Source of the DNA: Sporosarcina sp. FSL K6-1522
GTDB lineage: Bacteria; Bacillota; Bacilli; Bacillales_A; Planococcaceae
DNA: 64,000 nucleotides
Direction of reading: 5' to 3'
NCBI RefSeq assembly: GCF_038622445.1
Contig: NZ_CP152019.1
Location: 186,001 to 250,000 of the forward strand
This document shows positions 46,037 to 55,101 of the stretch, one piece after another (the stretch's first letter is position 1; every line of letters starts with the position of its first letter). The position numbers and the translations under genes are program-made. The notes under the pieces were generated by a model. That model worked only from the letters and a program-made list of their open reading frames with translations, made no database searches and was not told the DNA's origin.

Positions 46037-46771
46037 ATGAAAATCACACCCATCGGCATCTGGGGCGGCTATCCGAAAGCGAACAGCGCGACATCGTCGT
46101 TTTTAATCGAACATGACAACTTCCATTGCCTCATCGATTGTGGCAGCGGCGTACTATCCTCCCTGCAAAACTATTTGCCGTTAGAAAAATTAGACGCCAT
46201 CGTCATTAGCCATTATCACGCGGATCATATTGCGGATATCGGCAGCTTGCAATACAGCCGGCTTATCAATTTTTATCTTGGCAAATCTGCACCTGCATTG
46301 CCGATTTACGGGCATATCCATGATCCAGAGCAATTCGAGAAACTGTCGTATAAAGATCAAACGGTTGGCATTGGCATTTCAGAAGAAGACATCATCCAAA
46401 TAGGGCCTTTTACAGTATCCTTCTGTCGGACAATCCATCCAGTTTATTGTCTAGCCATGAAGTTCAGCGTCGACAACCATTCAATCGTACTCACTGCGGA
46501 TACGGAGTGGCGGGACGAGCTTGTCGATTTTGCGCGCGGAGCGGATTTACTCATTAGCGAAGCAAATTTGTATGAGGATCATGTCGGCAAAGCACCGGGA
46601 CATATGGCTGGCAGTGAAGCCGGGATATTGGCGCAGCAGGCGGATGTCAAAAAACTCATCCTAACCCACTTGCCATTGCATGGAAATATTGGAGAAATTC
46701 TCGAAGCAGCTGCCGAAGCTTTCAGCGGACCTTCCGAAATCGCGGAAGTCGGAAAAGTATACAGTGTGTAA
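46037..46771 (+). CDS. Metallo-beta-lactamase-fold hydrolase (YhfI-like)
   Basis: A 244-residue MBL-fold protein. Seen: the metal site HYHADH (SHYHADHIADIG), an aspartate in LTADTEW, and a late histidine in LILTHLPLH. It resembles the YhfI/RNase Z-like branch of hydrolases of unknown substrate. The ATG at 46037 has AAGGAG 9 nt upstream; a TTG just before it is less likely. The gene stands alone, with the TTATCACCG array and a promoter upstream. Confidence 0.88.
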   Translation: MKITPIGIWGGYPKANSATSSFLIEHDNFHCLIDCGSGVLSSLQNYLPLEKLDAIVISHYHADHIADIGSLQYSRLINFYLGKSAPALPIYGHIHDPEQFEKLSYKDQTVGIGISEEDIIQIGPFTVSFCRTIHPVYCLAMKFSVDNHSIVLTADTEWRDELVDFARGADLLISEANLYEDHVGKAPGHMAGSEAGILAQQADVKKLILTHLPLHGNIGEILEAAAEAFSGPSEIAEVGKVYSV

Positions 46772-46785
46772 AGCTTTTTTCCACA

Positions 46786-46818
46786 AAAGGGGAGGCTGTC
46801 AAAACAGCCCTCCCCTTT
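46786..46818. terminator. Bidirectional terminator between MBL-fold and M48 genes
   Basis: Stem AAAGGGGAGG plus CTGT with ACAG plus CCTCCCCTTT around a CAAA loop. The T runs on both sides are short. Confidence 0.65.
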
Positions 46819-48398
46819 CAAAGCTTTTCAGCACCCTTTCGTTTATCATAGAAATCTGGCAATGACTCTTTCAGTCTGCCAACCATCCATGTTCTCCTTG
46901 CGCCTTTCCACGACAACGGAAAAGCTAACATATGAATACGCCAGTACAACGGTGGATGAGCAAGAAACTGAAATTCAATCAAACGAATGAACCAGCCACT
47001 CCTATCCAAACTTCTCATTTTATCTCCCCTTGAAGTATCATTCCTTACAGCGCTGTATGCAGTAGTTTTTGCTTGCGTACTATCTAACGCTTCTCCTAAC
47101 TCACATAATCCTTTTTTCATTTGCCTTCTTCCACCTGCGACTAACTCGGCCCCTAGATGATCCGCCCGAACTTCTGCCCACTGCGCAACAAATGATAAAT
47201 AGATTGGGAATGCCCACATTAAACAGTAGACGAACGGCAGTATGACCCATGGATTATCCGCCAATCTAACAATCTGATCATAGAAAAGATAAACACCACC
47301 AGCGACTACACCGAAAAAGGCAAGACGTGCAACTTGGTTCATCAACACATCACGTTTTTTAATATGGATTGCTTCATGTGCCACAATTGCTTCAACTGCT
47401 TCTATCGAAAGTTGCAAAGTCGCTTTCGTGACCATCACAGTCCCCCGTCCGATATTCATGCCCATCGCCAAGCCGTTATGAATAGGCGAATCCACTGAAA
47501 ACAACTTCACATTGGGAATACCTGCTCTCCTAAAAATCGACTGCGCACGCTGAAATACTTCCCCTTCCTTAATTTCCACCGCATCCATCGCCGCAACAAG
47601 AACACGGTCCGAAACATATACATTAAACACCCACCACAAAAGAATAAAACTAACCATGATAAAAGGAGATACCTCTAGCTGTATTAGTATCAATAACAAT
47701 CCGGTATATGCCGAGACCCCTTTCACCGTAATCGCAAAATATCCTTTCCAAAACAATCGCTTCAAAACTTTTGGATGCCATAACGGCAAAACTTTTGTCA
47801 CTTCTTTTTCATTTTCATCAGCTATATATCCACTAAAAACATCATGCCATTTCTGTGGCTCCTTCGGTGTCACATAAATATGTTCACCCGGAAACGACAA
47901 TTTCAATACAGGTTGAAATGACTTTGTATAATCCTGATTTGCGGATAGTAAGGTAAACAAAGGATGGAGTTTTAATAAGTCGGGTGCCGATTCTCGGCGA
48001 ATCTCTTCTAGATCCTCTATCGGAAATTCCCTAGACTGGATACTAGATAAAATAACCAATCGCTCCTCTTCTGGTAACCAATAGACTTTCGTTGCATAAA
48101 AATTGCCAACTCTTTCAATCACCTGCCCCAATATACCAATCAGCATGATTACAATAATAAACTTCAACACAACATATGTTTCTGGTGCAAATAAATAAAA
48201 GAGAGCCGCACCAAAAACAACAAACATCGTCAGCGCAAAGTCGGCAACAATCCTTTTATAGTCCCTCGTTTGCATGAATTCGACAAATACTGCTAACTTT
48301 AGTTTCTCCTTCAGTTCAATTCGTTTCGCTCTTTGTTCACGGTCTATCTTCATCGAAAAAATCCCATAAGAGAGCGTAATATAACTCATCAGCATCAT
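46818..48398 (-). CDS. M48-family membrane metalloprotease
   Basis: A protein of about 526 residues with an M48 (HtpX/Ste24-like) zinc protease motif H341-E342-x2-H345 (VAHEAIHIKKRD) and a later glutamate in WAEVRADHLGAE as third-ligand candidate. About eight hydrophobic segments surround it (for example 55-70, 77-92, 220-262, 355-400). The N-terminal about 215 residues include a soluble part without a family I recognise. The ATG at 48398 overlaps the stop of a small membrane-protein gene as ATGATG, which implies coupled translation. It may clear membrane proteins or act in signalling. Confidence 0.85.
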   Translation of the reverse strand: MMLMSYITLSYGIFSMKIDREQRAKRIELKEKLKLAVFVEFMQTRDYKRIVADFALTMFVVFGAALFYLFAPETYVVLKFIIVIMLIGILGQVIERVGNFYATKVYWLPEEERLVILSSIQSREFPIEDLEEIRRESAPDLLKLHPLFTLLSANQDYTKSFQPVLKLSFPGEHIYVTPKEPQKWHDVFSGYIADENEKEVTKVLPLWHPKVLKRLFWKGYFAITVKGVSAYTGLLLILIQLEVSPFIMVSFILLWWVFNVYVSDRVLVAAMDAVEIKEGEVFQRAQSIFRRAGIPNVKLFSVDSPIHNGLAMGMNIGRGTVMVTKATLQLSIEAVEAIVAHEAIHIKKRDVLMNQVARLAFFGVVAGGVYLFYDQIVRLADNPWVILPFVYCLMWAFPIYLSFVAQWAEVRADHLGAELVAGGRRQMKKGLCELGEALDSTQAKTTAYSAVRNDTSRGDKMRSLDRSGWFIRLIEFQFLAHPPLYWRIHMLAFPLSWKGARRTWMVGRLKESLPDFYDKRKGAEKL

Positions 48399-48568
48399 CG
48401 CTTCCAAAAATGGAAAGGTGATGAAAAATAGGAAATAAACGCCACCAAGAGAATGGCTTCAACAGCGGTCCCGACTTTTTTCGAAAGAAAGAACGAGACA
48501 AACACAATGCCTAGTCCTAGAAAAACACTACTTAAAACAAGCAACTCATTTGGCATGTTCTCCGTCAT
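48395..48568 (-). CDS. 57-residue two-helix membrane protein coupled to the M48 protease
   Basis: A short frame begins with ATG at 48568, 7 nt after AGAGAGGTG, a good ribosome binding site, and ends in TGA overlapping the protease start. It encodes two hydrophobic stretches (LLVLSSVFLGLGIVFVSFFL and VEAILLVAFISYFSSPF) split by SKKVGTA. The strong start, the coupling and the clean membrane pattern argue that it is real. It could be a partner, adaptor or inhibitor of the protease. I know no family for it. Confidence 0.7.
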   Translation of the reverse strand: MTENMPNELLVLSSVFLGLGIVFVSFFLSKKVGTAVEAILLVAFISYFSSPFHFWKR

Positions 48569-48593
48569 TTTCACACACCTCTCTTTCTCTCAT

Positions 48594-48842
48594 TAATTAC
48601 GCCTTGGCGTAATTGCGTCCAGATTTTTTCGAGCTCGAGGCCTACAGGAGGTAGGTCATGCAGTCGTCGCGACAGGACGTCGCGCACTTAGACTGCCTTC
48701 CAAAGCTCCTCTAAAAAATCTGTGACATCCGCCGGAGGCTTGGGCCTGCACGATGCAGGTCATGCAGGCGGTGCCATAGGATGTGGCGACCTTAGCCTGT
48801 GTTCCACTATCGTTCAGCTGGTGTTTGAACACCCACTGAACA
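48594..48842. repeat. Dispersed structured repeat, long copy with two 61-nt modules
   Basis: It starts with a perfect 20-bp palindrome (AATTACGCC TT GGCGTAATT), then CAGATTTTTT, which pairs with AAAAAATCTG at 48713-48722, then GTGACATCC and CGGAGGCTT, and a 3' hairpin around GTGTTTGAACAC. Module A (48641-48701) is enclosed by the long stem; module B (48745-48805) follows it. The modules are both 61 nt, agree at 45 positions, and differ by compensatory changes in all three predicted stems. The rest of the 48569-48948 gap includes a CCACCT/AGGTGG hairpin near 48870. Confidence 0.8.
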
Positions 48843-48948
48843 GAAAAACAAAACTGCATTCATCTAGCCACCTGTGGAGGTGGGCGTTTTCTGTAGCTGA
48901 CGCTTCGCTTTCAGTACAAAAAATTTGCTGAATGAAGATAAATCCTAC

Positions 48949-50052
48949 TTATTCCATGCGCTCCATGTTACCCGCCATTTCCAGCAGCTCTTCAAAGGAC
49001 AAATCTAAGTCATATAGTATAATTGAGTAGCTAACCCCCTCTTCTTGCCAAGAAAGAAAACGTAAATCCCCAGCTTCCATTTGCAACCCTTCTTGGCCCC
49101 GAACGTCAATCGTTGTTTCACCTGGCATTTCTAACCCTAACGTTTCTTCCGTCTCTTCTGGCGATTCAAATACCGAAAGTGTGAGCAACTGCGCACCGTC
49201 TTTTGCATAATTGATATTCACTTCATTACGCTCTATTTCGCCACGAAGTTGGTCCAGTTCAATCGTCGTCATTTCTAATCCATCCACTTCCGGAAAGTAA
49301 AAGAAAGGTTTCCCTATATTGCTAGCTACTTCGTCCAGTGATATTTCAGTCGTATCCATTACATCATCCAGGTTTTGCAATTCAACATCTTCCGGCAAAT
49401 CTATCGAAAATAAGTCATCAGATAGTTTAGGTTTAAAGTCAATCTTCGTATAAATCGTTTCACTTTGCGTATCTCCTGTACTCACAATCATTTTTAGAAC
49501 CATCCAGTTTTCTTTATCGACCCATAACTGCAAGTCACCGATTAACGAAGTGGGTTTATTCGCGTTTGCTTGAAGCTTATATGTCTCCCGCCCTGCAATT
49601 TTCTCTTCACCCTCAATAGATATCTCATGTGTTTCACGTATCACCTCAAGTAACTGATTGGCTTGTTCTTTTGGCGAAGGCATGTTTAAATTGAGCAACG
49701 CTGCATCACCAATCACCGATGCCCGATTGTTGTCCACTTCGTATAAAATTAATGTTTCCCTATTATTAACCGCAATCACTTTATCACGCCCATCTTCGTT
49801 GTCCGTTTCAACTCTGATTTTCCCATCATCCGTACGCCACTCTTTCATACGGAGCTGTTCGATTTCCTTCCCTTTCTCCCGGATTACTGTTTCCGACTCT
49901 GCGTAATACGCACCGATTTTAACAGTTTCCCCCACTGCATTATTAATCACTTGTTCTGGTGAATATTGACTCCCCTCAAGCGAACAGCCAAATAACCCCA
50001 CAGCCATGCCAGCCATCATCATTCGCATACCAATCTGTTTAAGCCTTTTCAA
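48949..50052 (-). CDS. LolA/RseB-like sensor lipoprotein of a two-component operon
   Basis: A 367-residue lipoprotein: signal peptide with lipobox LFGC (C23), then a domain with repeated beta structure (ETLILYEVDNNRASVIGD, AGRETYKLQANANK, DLQLWVDKENWMVLKM, DLFSIDLPEDVEL) that resembles the outer-membrane lipoprotein-sorting/DUF4367 group found in Gram-positive sensor lipoproteins. A C-terminal part (about 245-360) repeats a similar pattern. TTG start at 50052 overlaps the kinase stop. It may bind a ligand outside the membrane and modulate the kinase. Confidence 0.75.
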   Translation of the reverse strand: MKRLKQIGMRMMMAGMAVGLFGCSLEGSQYSPEQVINNAVGETVKIGAYYAESETVIREKGKEIEQLRMKEWRTDDGKIRVETDNEDGRDKVIAVNNRETLILYEVDNNRASVIGDAALLNLNMPSPKEQANQLLEVIRETHEISIEGEEKIAGRETYKLQANANKPTSLIGDLQLWVDKENWMVLKMIVSTGDTQSETIYTKIDFKPKLSDDLFSIDLPEDVELQNLDDVMDTTEISLDEVASNIGKPFFYFPEVDGLEMTTIELDQLRGEIERNEVNINYAKDGAQLLTLSVFESPEETEETLGLEMPGETTIDVRGQEGLQMEAGDLRFLSWQEEGVSYSIILYDLDLSFEELLEMAGNMERME

Positions 50053-51518
50053 CTATCCTCACCCTTTCCCGATATTTTTGGCAACCGACAAATCACACAA
50101 GTACCCAGTTCCTCTTCTGAAAAGATTTGAATGTCACCGCCGTGTTTTTCAAGTATTTGTTGCGTAATGCTCAGTCCTAATCCCGTTCCACGGGAATCGC
50201 TTTTATTTCTCGCTTCATCCGCCTGATAGAGCGGATCGAAAACTTGTTTGATTTTACTTTGGCTAATGCCTTTTCCATCATTTTGGACAATTACATAAAC
50301 ATGTTCTCTATACTCAAATTCATAATCCTCTTTTACAAAATGGAACAACCAATCAGGTTGCACTTTTACATCAGACAATGCGGCAATCCAAACTTCCCCG
50401 CCCCTATTCGTATGCTGAATCGCATTGCTCATTAAGTTATCCGCTACACGCATCATCTGTTTCGGATTCAATTCATACATCCCTATCACATGAGCAGAAT
50501 CGTGAAGAGTGATTCCTTTCTCTTCACATAACGGCCCATAATCCGCGACAAGCATGTCAAAAAACTCATCGCCTTCTACTTGCACAAATTCCATCACGTA
50601 AGTTGGTGACTGAAGAAGTGTATACGTTAATAAATCGTCTAACATCTGTTTCATAAAATTAGACTTCTCTACAATCACTTTTCGATAGTCACTTTGTTCT
50701 TCGCTTGTTAAATTTTCATTCACATCAAGTGATTCTGCATAAGCACGTATGGAGGTGAGTGGTGTTTTTAAATCGTGCGAAATGGTCGCGATCATATATT
50801 CTTTTGCCTGTTGCTCCTTCTCTATGACTGCCCTTGCCGCATGAATCTGATTGCTCATCGTATAAAAATGCTGTTGCAACTCGCCTATTTCATCGTTATT
50901 CGCTGCAATTTCCGTAATTTCTTCCCCTCTCGCAAATGCAGTCATTTCATCTTTCAAGCCCGCCAATCTCACGTTTAACTTTCGATTCACCATGAAAGTG
51001 ACCAGTACATAGAGGAACAAGAAAACCGCTACAAAGATGCCTAACACAAACCAAGTTCTTTCTGTAACGCCTGACACCCACGCTTCTCTCGCAAGTTCCA
51101 CTTGAAAAAATCCAACAATTTCTTTCCCCTCAAATACGGGTTGCTTATAGCTATACGTTCGGAATCCTTGATTAAGTGAATAAAGACTTTCATATAATTG
51201 ATCGCGACTAGTTGGGAGGGACTGCGCGTAAATCGGATTCGACGCGTACAGAACAAATCCATCTGGGCTATAAAGAATGATTGCTAATTGTTCACTCGCC
51301 AGTTCATCCACTTCTGGTCTTTCGATGTTCATTTGATAAAGTTCTACATTGTCTAAAACGGATTTAATATTCGCTAACTCTGTTGACGCCATGAAATATT
51401 CTTTCACCTTTTGGTCATTGTTGTACGCATTAATCCAAGCAAACAACAAATAAGCTAGCACAAGAGGAAGAATCATCACAATTAGATAGGAAGATAATAG
51501 CCAAGTTTTGATTTTCAT
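50049..51518 (-). CDS. Sensor histidine kinase with extracellular domain
   Basis: A 489-residue kinase: helix at about 7-30, extracellular part about 31-155, second helix 156-178, HAMP (about 178-232), HisKA with phospho-histidine H248 (ATISHDLKTPLTSIRAYAES), and HATPase_c with NLMSNAIQHTNRG, DGKGIS and GTGLGLSIT. The ATG overlaps the regulator's stop as ATGA. The downstream lipoprotein overlaps as well, so all three proteins are made together. Ligand unknown. Confidence 0.92.
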   Translation of the reverse strand: MKIKTWLLSSYLIVMILPLVLAYLLFAWINAYNNDQKVKEYFMASTELANIKSVLDNVELYQMNIERPEVDELASEQLAIILYSPDGFVLYASNPIYAQSLPTSRDQLYESLYSLNQGFRTYSYKQPVFEGKEIVGFFQVELAREAWVSGVTERTWFVLGIFVAVFLFLYVLVTFMVNRKLNVRLAGLKDEMTAFARGEEITEIAANNDEIGELQQHFYTMSNQIHAARAVIEKEQQAKEYMIATISHDLKTPLTSIRAYAESLDVNENLTSEEQSDYRKVIVEKSNFMKQMLDDLLTYTLLQSPTYVMEFVQVEGDEFFDMLVADYGPLCEEKGITLHDSAHVIGMYELNPKQMMRVADNLMSNAIQHTNRGGEVWIAALSDVKVQPDWLFHFVKEDYEFEYREHVYVIVQNDGKGISQSKIKQVFDPLYQADEARNKSDSRGTGLGLSITQQILEKHGGDIQIFSEEELGTCVICRLPKISGKGEDS

Positions 51519-52216
51519 AACGGTTCACCGATGAAGCGATAGCCTTTTCCCCATACGGTTTGGATAAAGAGTGGTTCTTTAATGGGATCGATAAGTTTCG
51601 CACGCAATGACTTAATATGCACTGTCACTGTATGCAGCCCATCTGCGTCTGGTTGATTCCAAACGTGCTGATACAACTCACTTTTAGAAAAAACACGTTG
51701 GGGATTTTCTGCTAATACCTTTAGTAAATCGAATTCTTTAGCGGTTACGATTATTTCTTGACCATTGCGGTAGACTTGAAGTTTATCCCAATAAATTGAT
51801 AGATCATTTGCATAGTCCATTTTATGTTCAGCTGTCTGGACACCTCGATACCGTTTCCAGCGGCGAAGCTGGGATTCGACACGCGCTTTTAATTCCACGA
51901 GGCTAAATGGTTTGGCTACATAATCATCAGCGCCGAGATGCAGTCCTTCTACCTTATCTTCATCTTCTTTACGTGCACTGATGATAATGATTGGCACATC
52001 ACTTTTCCAACGAATGTTTTGACAAAGTGTGAAGCCATCCATTTCTGGGAGCATCAAATCCACAAGCGCAAGGTCATAATCTCCTTTTTGAAAGTCCTCC
52101 CAACCTTCCAGTCCTGTCGTGGCCCAAGTGACTTCGTACCCTTCTCGAAGGAACAAATCACGAACGACACGTGCAATTTCAGGATCATCTTCTACTAGCA
52201 ACAAACGTGTTGGCAT
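51515..52216 (-). CDS. OmpR-family response regulator
   Basis: A 233-residue regulator: receiver domain with E9-D10-D11 and phospho-acceptor D53 (LALVDLMLPEMDG), then a winged helix (ELYQHVWNQPDADGLHTVTVHIKSLRAKL, quoted in part). The ATG at 52216 lies 8 nt after AGGAGG; an in-frame TTG at 52222 is too close. First gene of the regulator-kinase-lipoprotein operon. Confidence 0.92.
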   Translation of the reverse strand: MPTRLLLVEDDPEIARVVRDLFLREGYEVTWATTGLEGWEDFQKGDYDLALVDLMLPEMDGFTLCQNIRWKSDVPIIIISARKEDEDKVEGLHLGADDYVAKPFSLVELKARVESQLRRWKRYRGVQTAEHKMDYANDLSIYWDKLQVYRNGQEIIVTAKEFDLLKVLAENPQRVFSKSELYQHVWNQPDADGLHTVTVHIKSLRAKLIDPIKEPLFIQTVWGKGYRFIGEPL

Positions 52217-52323
52217 CTTCAATTCCTCCTATATCTGTAATGTATCATGATTAGCAAATTTCAAATTTGATTTTATAGTTTCTTTATAAATGCTCTTTCT
52301 ATTGTACTAAAGATTCCCAATGC

Positions 52324-52357
52324 AAAAAGGACTGCCCGATTTTTTCGGAACAGTCCT
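52324..52357 (-). terminator. Terminator of the PepSY two-component operon
   Basis: Stem AGGACTG...CGA / TCG...CAGTCCT with an A-rich loop, followed by TTTTTG on the minus strand, 14 nt after the PepSY gene stop. Confidence 0.88.
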
Positions 52358-52370
52358 CTATCATTATCCA

Positions 52371-52922
52371 TTAATCATCATCGTGATCGTCGTCATCTTG
52401 GTCTTTTTCAAATTTCAACACTTCACCTGAAACTGCATCGATGTCAAAATCATATTCATACGTGCCATCTTTCATTTCGATTTCATAAATCACACGGCCA
52501 TCCTCGTTATCCAATTCGACTTTCGTCACGATACCTTTTGCTTGTTTATTGGCAATGGCAATCGCCGCTACTTCCGTAATAGGCTTGCCATTCGGGACGA
52601 CGACATCATCATCTCGGTCGTCTCCATCTCTATCGTCTTGATCTGTGCGCAATACCTTTCCTGTTTTCGCATCAATGTCCAAATCATATTCAATACCCTC
52701 TGATTGAACTTCGACTTCGTAAATCGCACCTGATTTTTCACGGTCCAATTCGATTTCCGTCACTTTTCCGCCCACCGATTTCACAGCAATCGCTTTCGCT
52801 TCTTCTATCGTCAATAAACCTTTCGACTCCGCCGCTAAACTTTTCTCTGCATTTCCAGCTACAACCACTCCACCTATTGCAAGCACACCAGCCAATGCCG
52901 GGATCATCATCCATTTCTTCAT
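52371..52922 (-). CDS. Secreted double-PepSY protein (YkoI-like)
   Basis: A 183-residue exported protein with a signal peptide ending near AKSLAAES-like sequence (NAEKSLAAES, about 25-34) and two PepSY domains (about 36-95 and 113-172), each with the YEVEV/YEIEM and DIDA-TGKVL/SGEVL pattern. An Asp-rich segment joins the domains and an Asp/His-rich tail ends the protein (DQDDDDHDDD), which could bind metal ions. It follows a kinase and another PepSY gene, like ykoI in the B. subtilis ykoGHI group. Confidence 0.87.
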   Translation of the reverse strand: MKKWMMIPALAGVLAIGGVVVAGNAEKSLAAESKGLLTIEEAKAIAVKSVGGKVTEIELDREKSGAIYEVEVQSEGIEYDLDIDAKTGKVLRTDQDDRDGDDRDDDVVVPNGKPITEVAAIAIANKQAKGIVTKVELDNEDGRVIYEIEMKDGTYEYDFDIDAVSGEVLKFEKDQDDDDHDDD

Positions 52923-53009
52923 CTTGTATCTCCTCCTTTTGTTGTTACCTTCATATTACTCGGTGAATATGAGAGGACATTGTGACGTTTATGAGAATTT
53001 GATGAGAAA

Positions 53010-53696
53010 TTAATCGTCCCACACAGTAGACAGTATTTTACCCGAGATGGCATGAATTTGAAACTCAGCCTCTTCGTCTTCCCCATCAATTTCAATAAGG
53101 TAAAAGCCGCCATCACTCGTTTTTTCATAGGTAACGTAATCCACTTCTCCTTTTAATTGACCGAGCGCTATGTCAATGGCTTGCTCTTTCGTAATGAGTA
53201 CATGTTCGACCGATGTTTCTTTGACCGTTTCTGACAAGATTTCACCCGACAATGCATCCACGTTTACAAGTAACAACTCTTGGTTTTGAGCAACCTTCAC
53301 CTCATACACCGGCACTTCCCGGCTTTTATCCAACGACATCCGTTCTATGGTCCCACTATATTTTCCCGCGATAATTTTCTGCACATCCGCTTCTGCCAAT
53401 ACTTGCTGAGCAGGCTCTTCTACTCCCGTCTGGTTGAGCGCTAGCACACTTCCCGTCACCGCATCGATTTCCAGCTCATACAACGCGCCACTCTTTAGCA
53501 TTTCAGCCGAATAGACACCATCTCGCATCGACAGCCGTTCAACCGTTCCGCCATACCTACTTTCAAGTTGTGACCGAATATCGGCCTCAGGCAACGGCTC
53601 TTTTTTCATAAGTATATTCCCTAAAAACACACCACCCACTAGCAGCACAACAGCGATCACCGCCAGAATGAACCAAGGCTTTTTCAAAAATCTCAT
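53010..53696 (-). CDS. Membrane-anchored triple-PepSY protein (YkoJ-like)
   Basis: A 228-residue protein with one N-terminal helix (about 8-27) and three PepSY-like units outside the membrane (about 33-87, 98-150, 160-226). The ATG at 53696 is 8 nt after AAGGAGG; the in-frame GTG at 53705 lies on that site. It sits directly after the kinase (37 nt) and before the secreted PepSY gene. PepSY domains are thought to inhibit proteases or sense the cell envelope. Confidence 0.85.
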   Translation of the reverse strand: MRFLKKPWFILAVIAVVLLVGGVFLGNILMKKEPLPEADIRSQLESRYGGTVERLSMRDGVYSAEMLKSGALYELEIDAVTGSVLALNQTGVEEPAQQVLAEADVQKIIAGKYSGTIERMSLDKSREVPVYEVKVAQNQELLLVNVDALSGEILSETVKETSVEHVLITKEQAIDIALGQLKGEVDYVTYEKTSDGGFYLIEIDGEDEEAEFQIHAISGKILSTVWDD

Positions 53697-53733
53697 GCGC
53701 CCCACCTCCTTTTTTCATCATACATGCCGAACA

Positions 53734-55101
53734 TTAAAGTTTGGTGAGAAGCTGCCCTTTGGGAATAAAAAGCCGAATAGTCGTCCCAACACCAATAACA
53801 CTATCGATGGTTAATTCAATCCCAAGGCCATCTGCGAGTTCTTTGGCAATCGCTAGTCCTAACCCCGTTCCGCCTGTTTTCCGATTTCGATCTTCTTCGA
53901 CACGGTAAAAACGATCAAAAATATGCGGCAAGGCAGCTTCCGGAATCCCATTTCCATAGTCCTGAATGGAAATGGAGAAACCTGTTGCCTGTTCCAAAAC
54001 GGTTGTTTTAATTTCCCTACCGCTATATTTCCGGGCATTATCCAACAAAATATATAATAGCTGTCGCAAGCGTTTAGCATCCGTAACTGCAATTGCTGGT
54101 GGATGACCTTCCAATATAAAATCCCTGTCATACGCTTGGCGCATCGGTTGCAGCGTTCCATCTACCAGTGCATAGAGATCGGTTTCCGAAAATTCAAATG
54201 CCTGTTGCTCATGGTTTTTGGCAAGTTGAAGCATCTGTTCAATCATCTCTTTCATCCGCACCGATTCACCAACAATCGCATGGACTGCCTCTTTTGCTAC
54301 TTTTACATCATCAAAACCGCGCCGAGACAGCAGTCTGGCATAGCTTTCGATGACGGTAAGTGGCGTTTTCAATTCATGAGACGCATTGGATACGAACTGC
54401 TCTTGCTTTTTATAGTTCCGCTCCAACTGCCCCATCATGTCATTAAACTCTTGACCCATTTGTGTCATTTCATCTTTTCCTTCAGCAGGTACGGCAATTT
54501 TTTCATACGTCCCTGCCTTTCGGCTCTGCACCATCGCTGTAATTAGCTTTTCAATCGGCTGTGTAACAATACGGCCTAGTGTGATACTTGAAACCGTAAT
54601 TGGAATCATAGCGACAAGCATCACGCCAAACAGAATCAGCGAAAGAAGGTTCAAATTATGTTTAGCTTCGCTTAATAGCTGAATCATTTGTAGTTCGACC
54701 ACGTCACCATTTGTCCAAATGACGGGGACTTGTATGGAAAGAACGGGTATACCATCATGTTCTCCAATGGAATAGCGAGCATTCGGCTTGAATGTTGGAG
54801 AAAATTTTTTCATACTGTCTACTGATTGCGCAGTAATTGTCACGATTACTTTATCCGCCGCATCCAAAACTCGTACCGCCCCATTTGGTGGAATATACGT
54901 ACGTAAAACTGGGTTGGGATCATTTTGCCCATTCAACTTGCTAAGCGACGTTGTCAGCTGCTCAGCTTGTGTACGCAACTGCTTGTATTCCGTATCATAG
55001 GCCATCTTTTCAAATAAAAAATAGATGCCTATATTCGTCAAAGCAAGAATTACAAGCATAAGCAATGTCGAAAACAGATGAATTTTCGTCTTAAGCTTCA
55101 T
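53734..55101 (-). CDS. Sensor histidine kinase (YkoH-like)
   Basis: A 455-residue kinase: helix about 8-30, extracellular part about 31-150, second helix 151-175, HAMP, HisKA with phospho-histidine H242 (FVSNASHELKTPLTVIES), HATPase_c with LLDNARKYSG, DYGNGIPE and GTGLGLAIA. The ATG overlaps the regulator stop as ATGA. Operon order regulator-kinase-PepSY-PepSY matches the ykoGHI arrangement, so a role in envelope or metal sensing is plausible (inference). Confidence 0.92.
   Translation of the reverse strand: MKLKTKIHLFSTLLMLVILALTNIGIYFLFEKMAYDTEYKQLRTQAEQLTTSLSKLNGQNDPNPVLRTYIPPNGAVRVLDAADKVIVTITAQSVDSMKKFSPTFKPNARYSIGEHDGIPVLSIQVPVIWTNGDVVELQMIQLLSEAKHNLNLLSLILFGVMLVAMIPITVSSITLGRIVTQPIEKLITAMVQSRKAGTYEKIAVPAEGKDEMTQMGQEFNDMMGQLERNYKKQEQFVSNASHELKTPLTVIESYARLLSRRGFDDVKVAKEAVHAIVGESVRMKEMIEQMLQLAKNHEQQAFEFSETDLYALVDGTLQPMRQAYDRDFILEGHPPAIAVTDAKRLRQLLYILLDNARKYSGREIKTTVLEQATGFSISIQDYGNGIPEAALPHIFDRFYRVEEDRNRKTGGTGLGLAIAKELADGLGIELTIDSVIGVGTTIRLFIPKGQLLTKL

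Noticed and set aside
48594..48842. Insertion sequence or transposase remnant
   Set aside because: No transposase fragment or flanking duplication is visible; the element consists of hairpins only.
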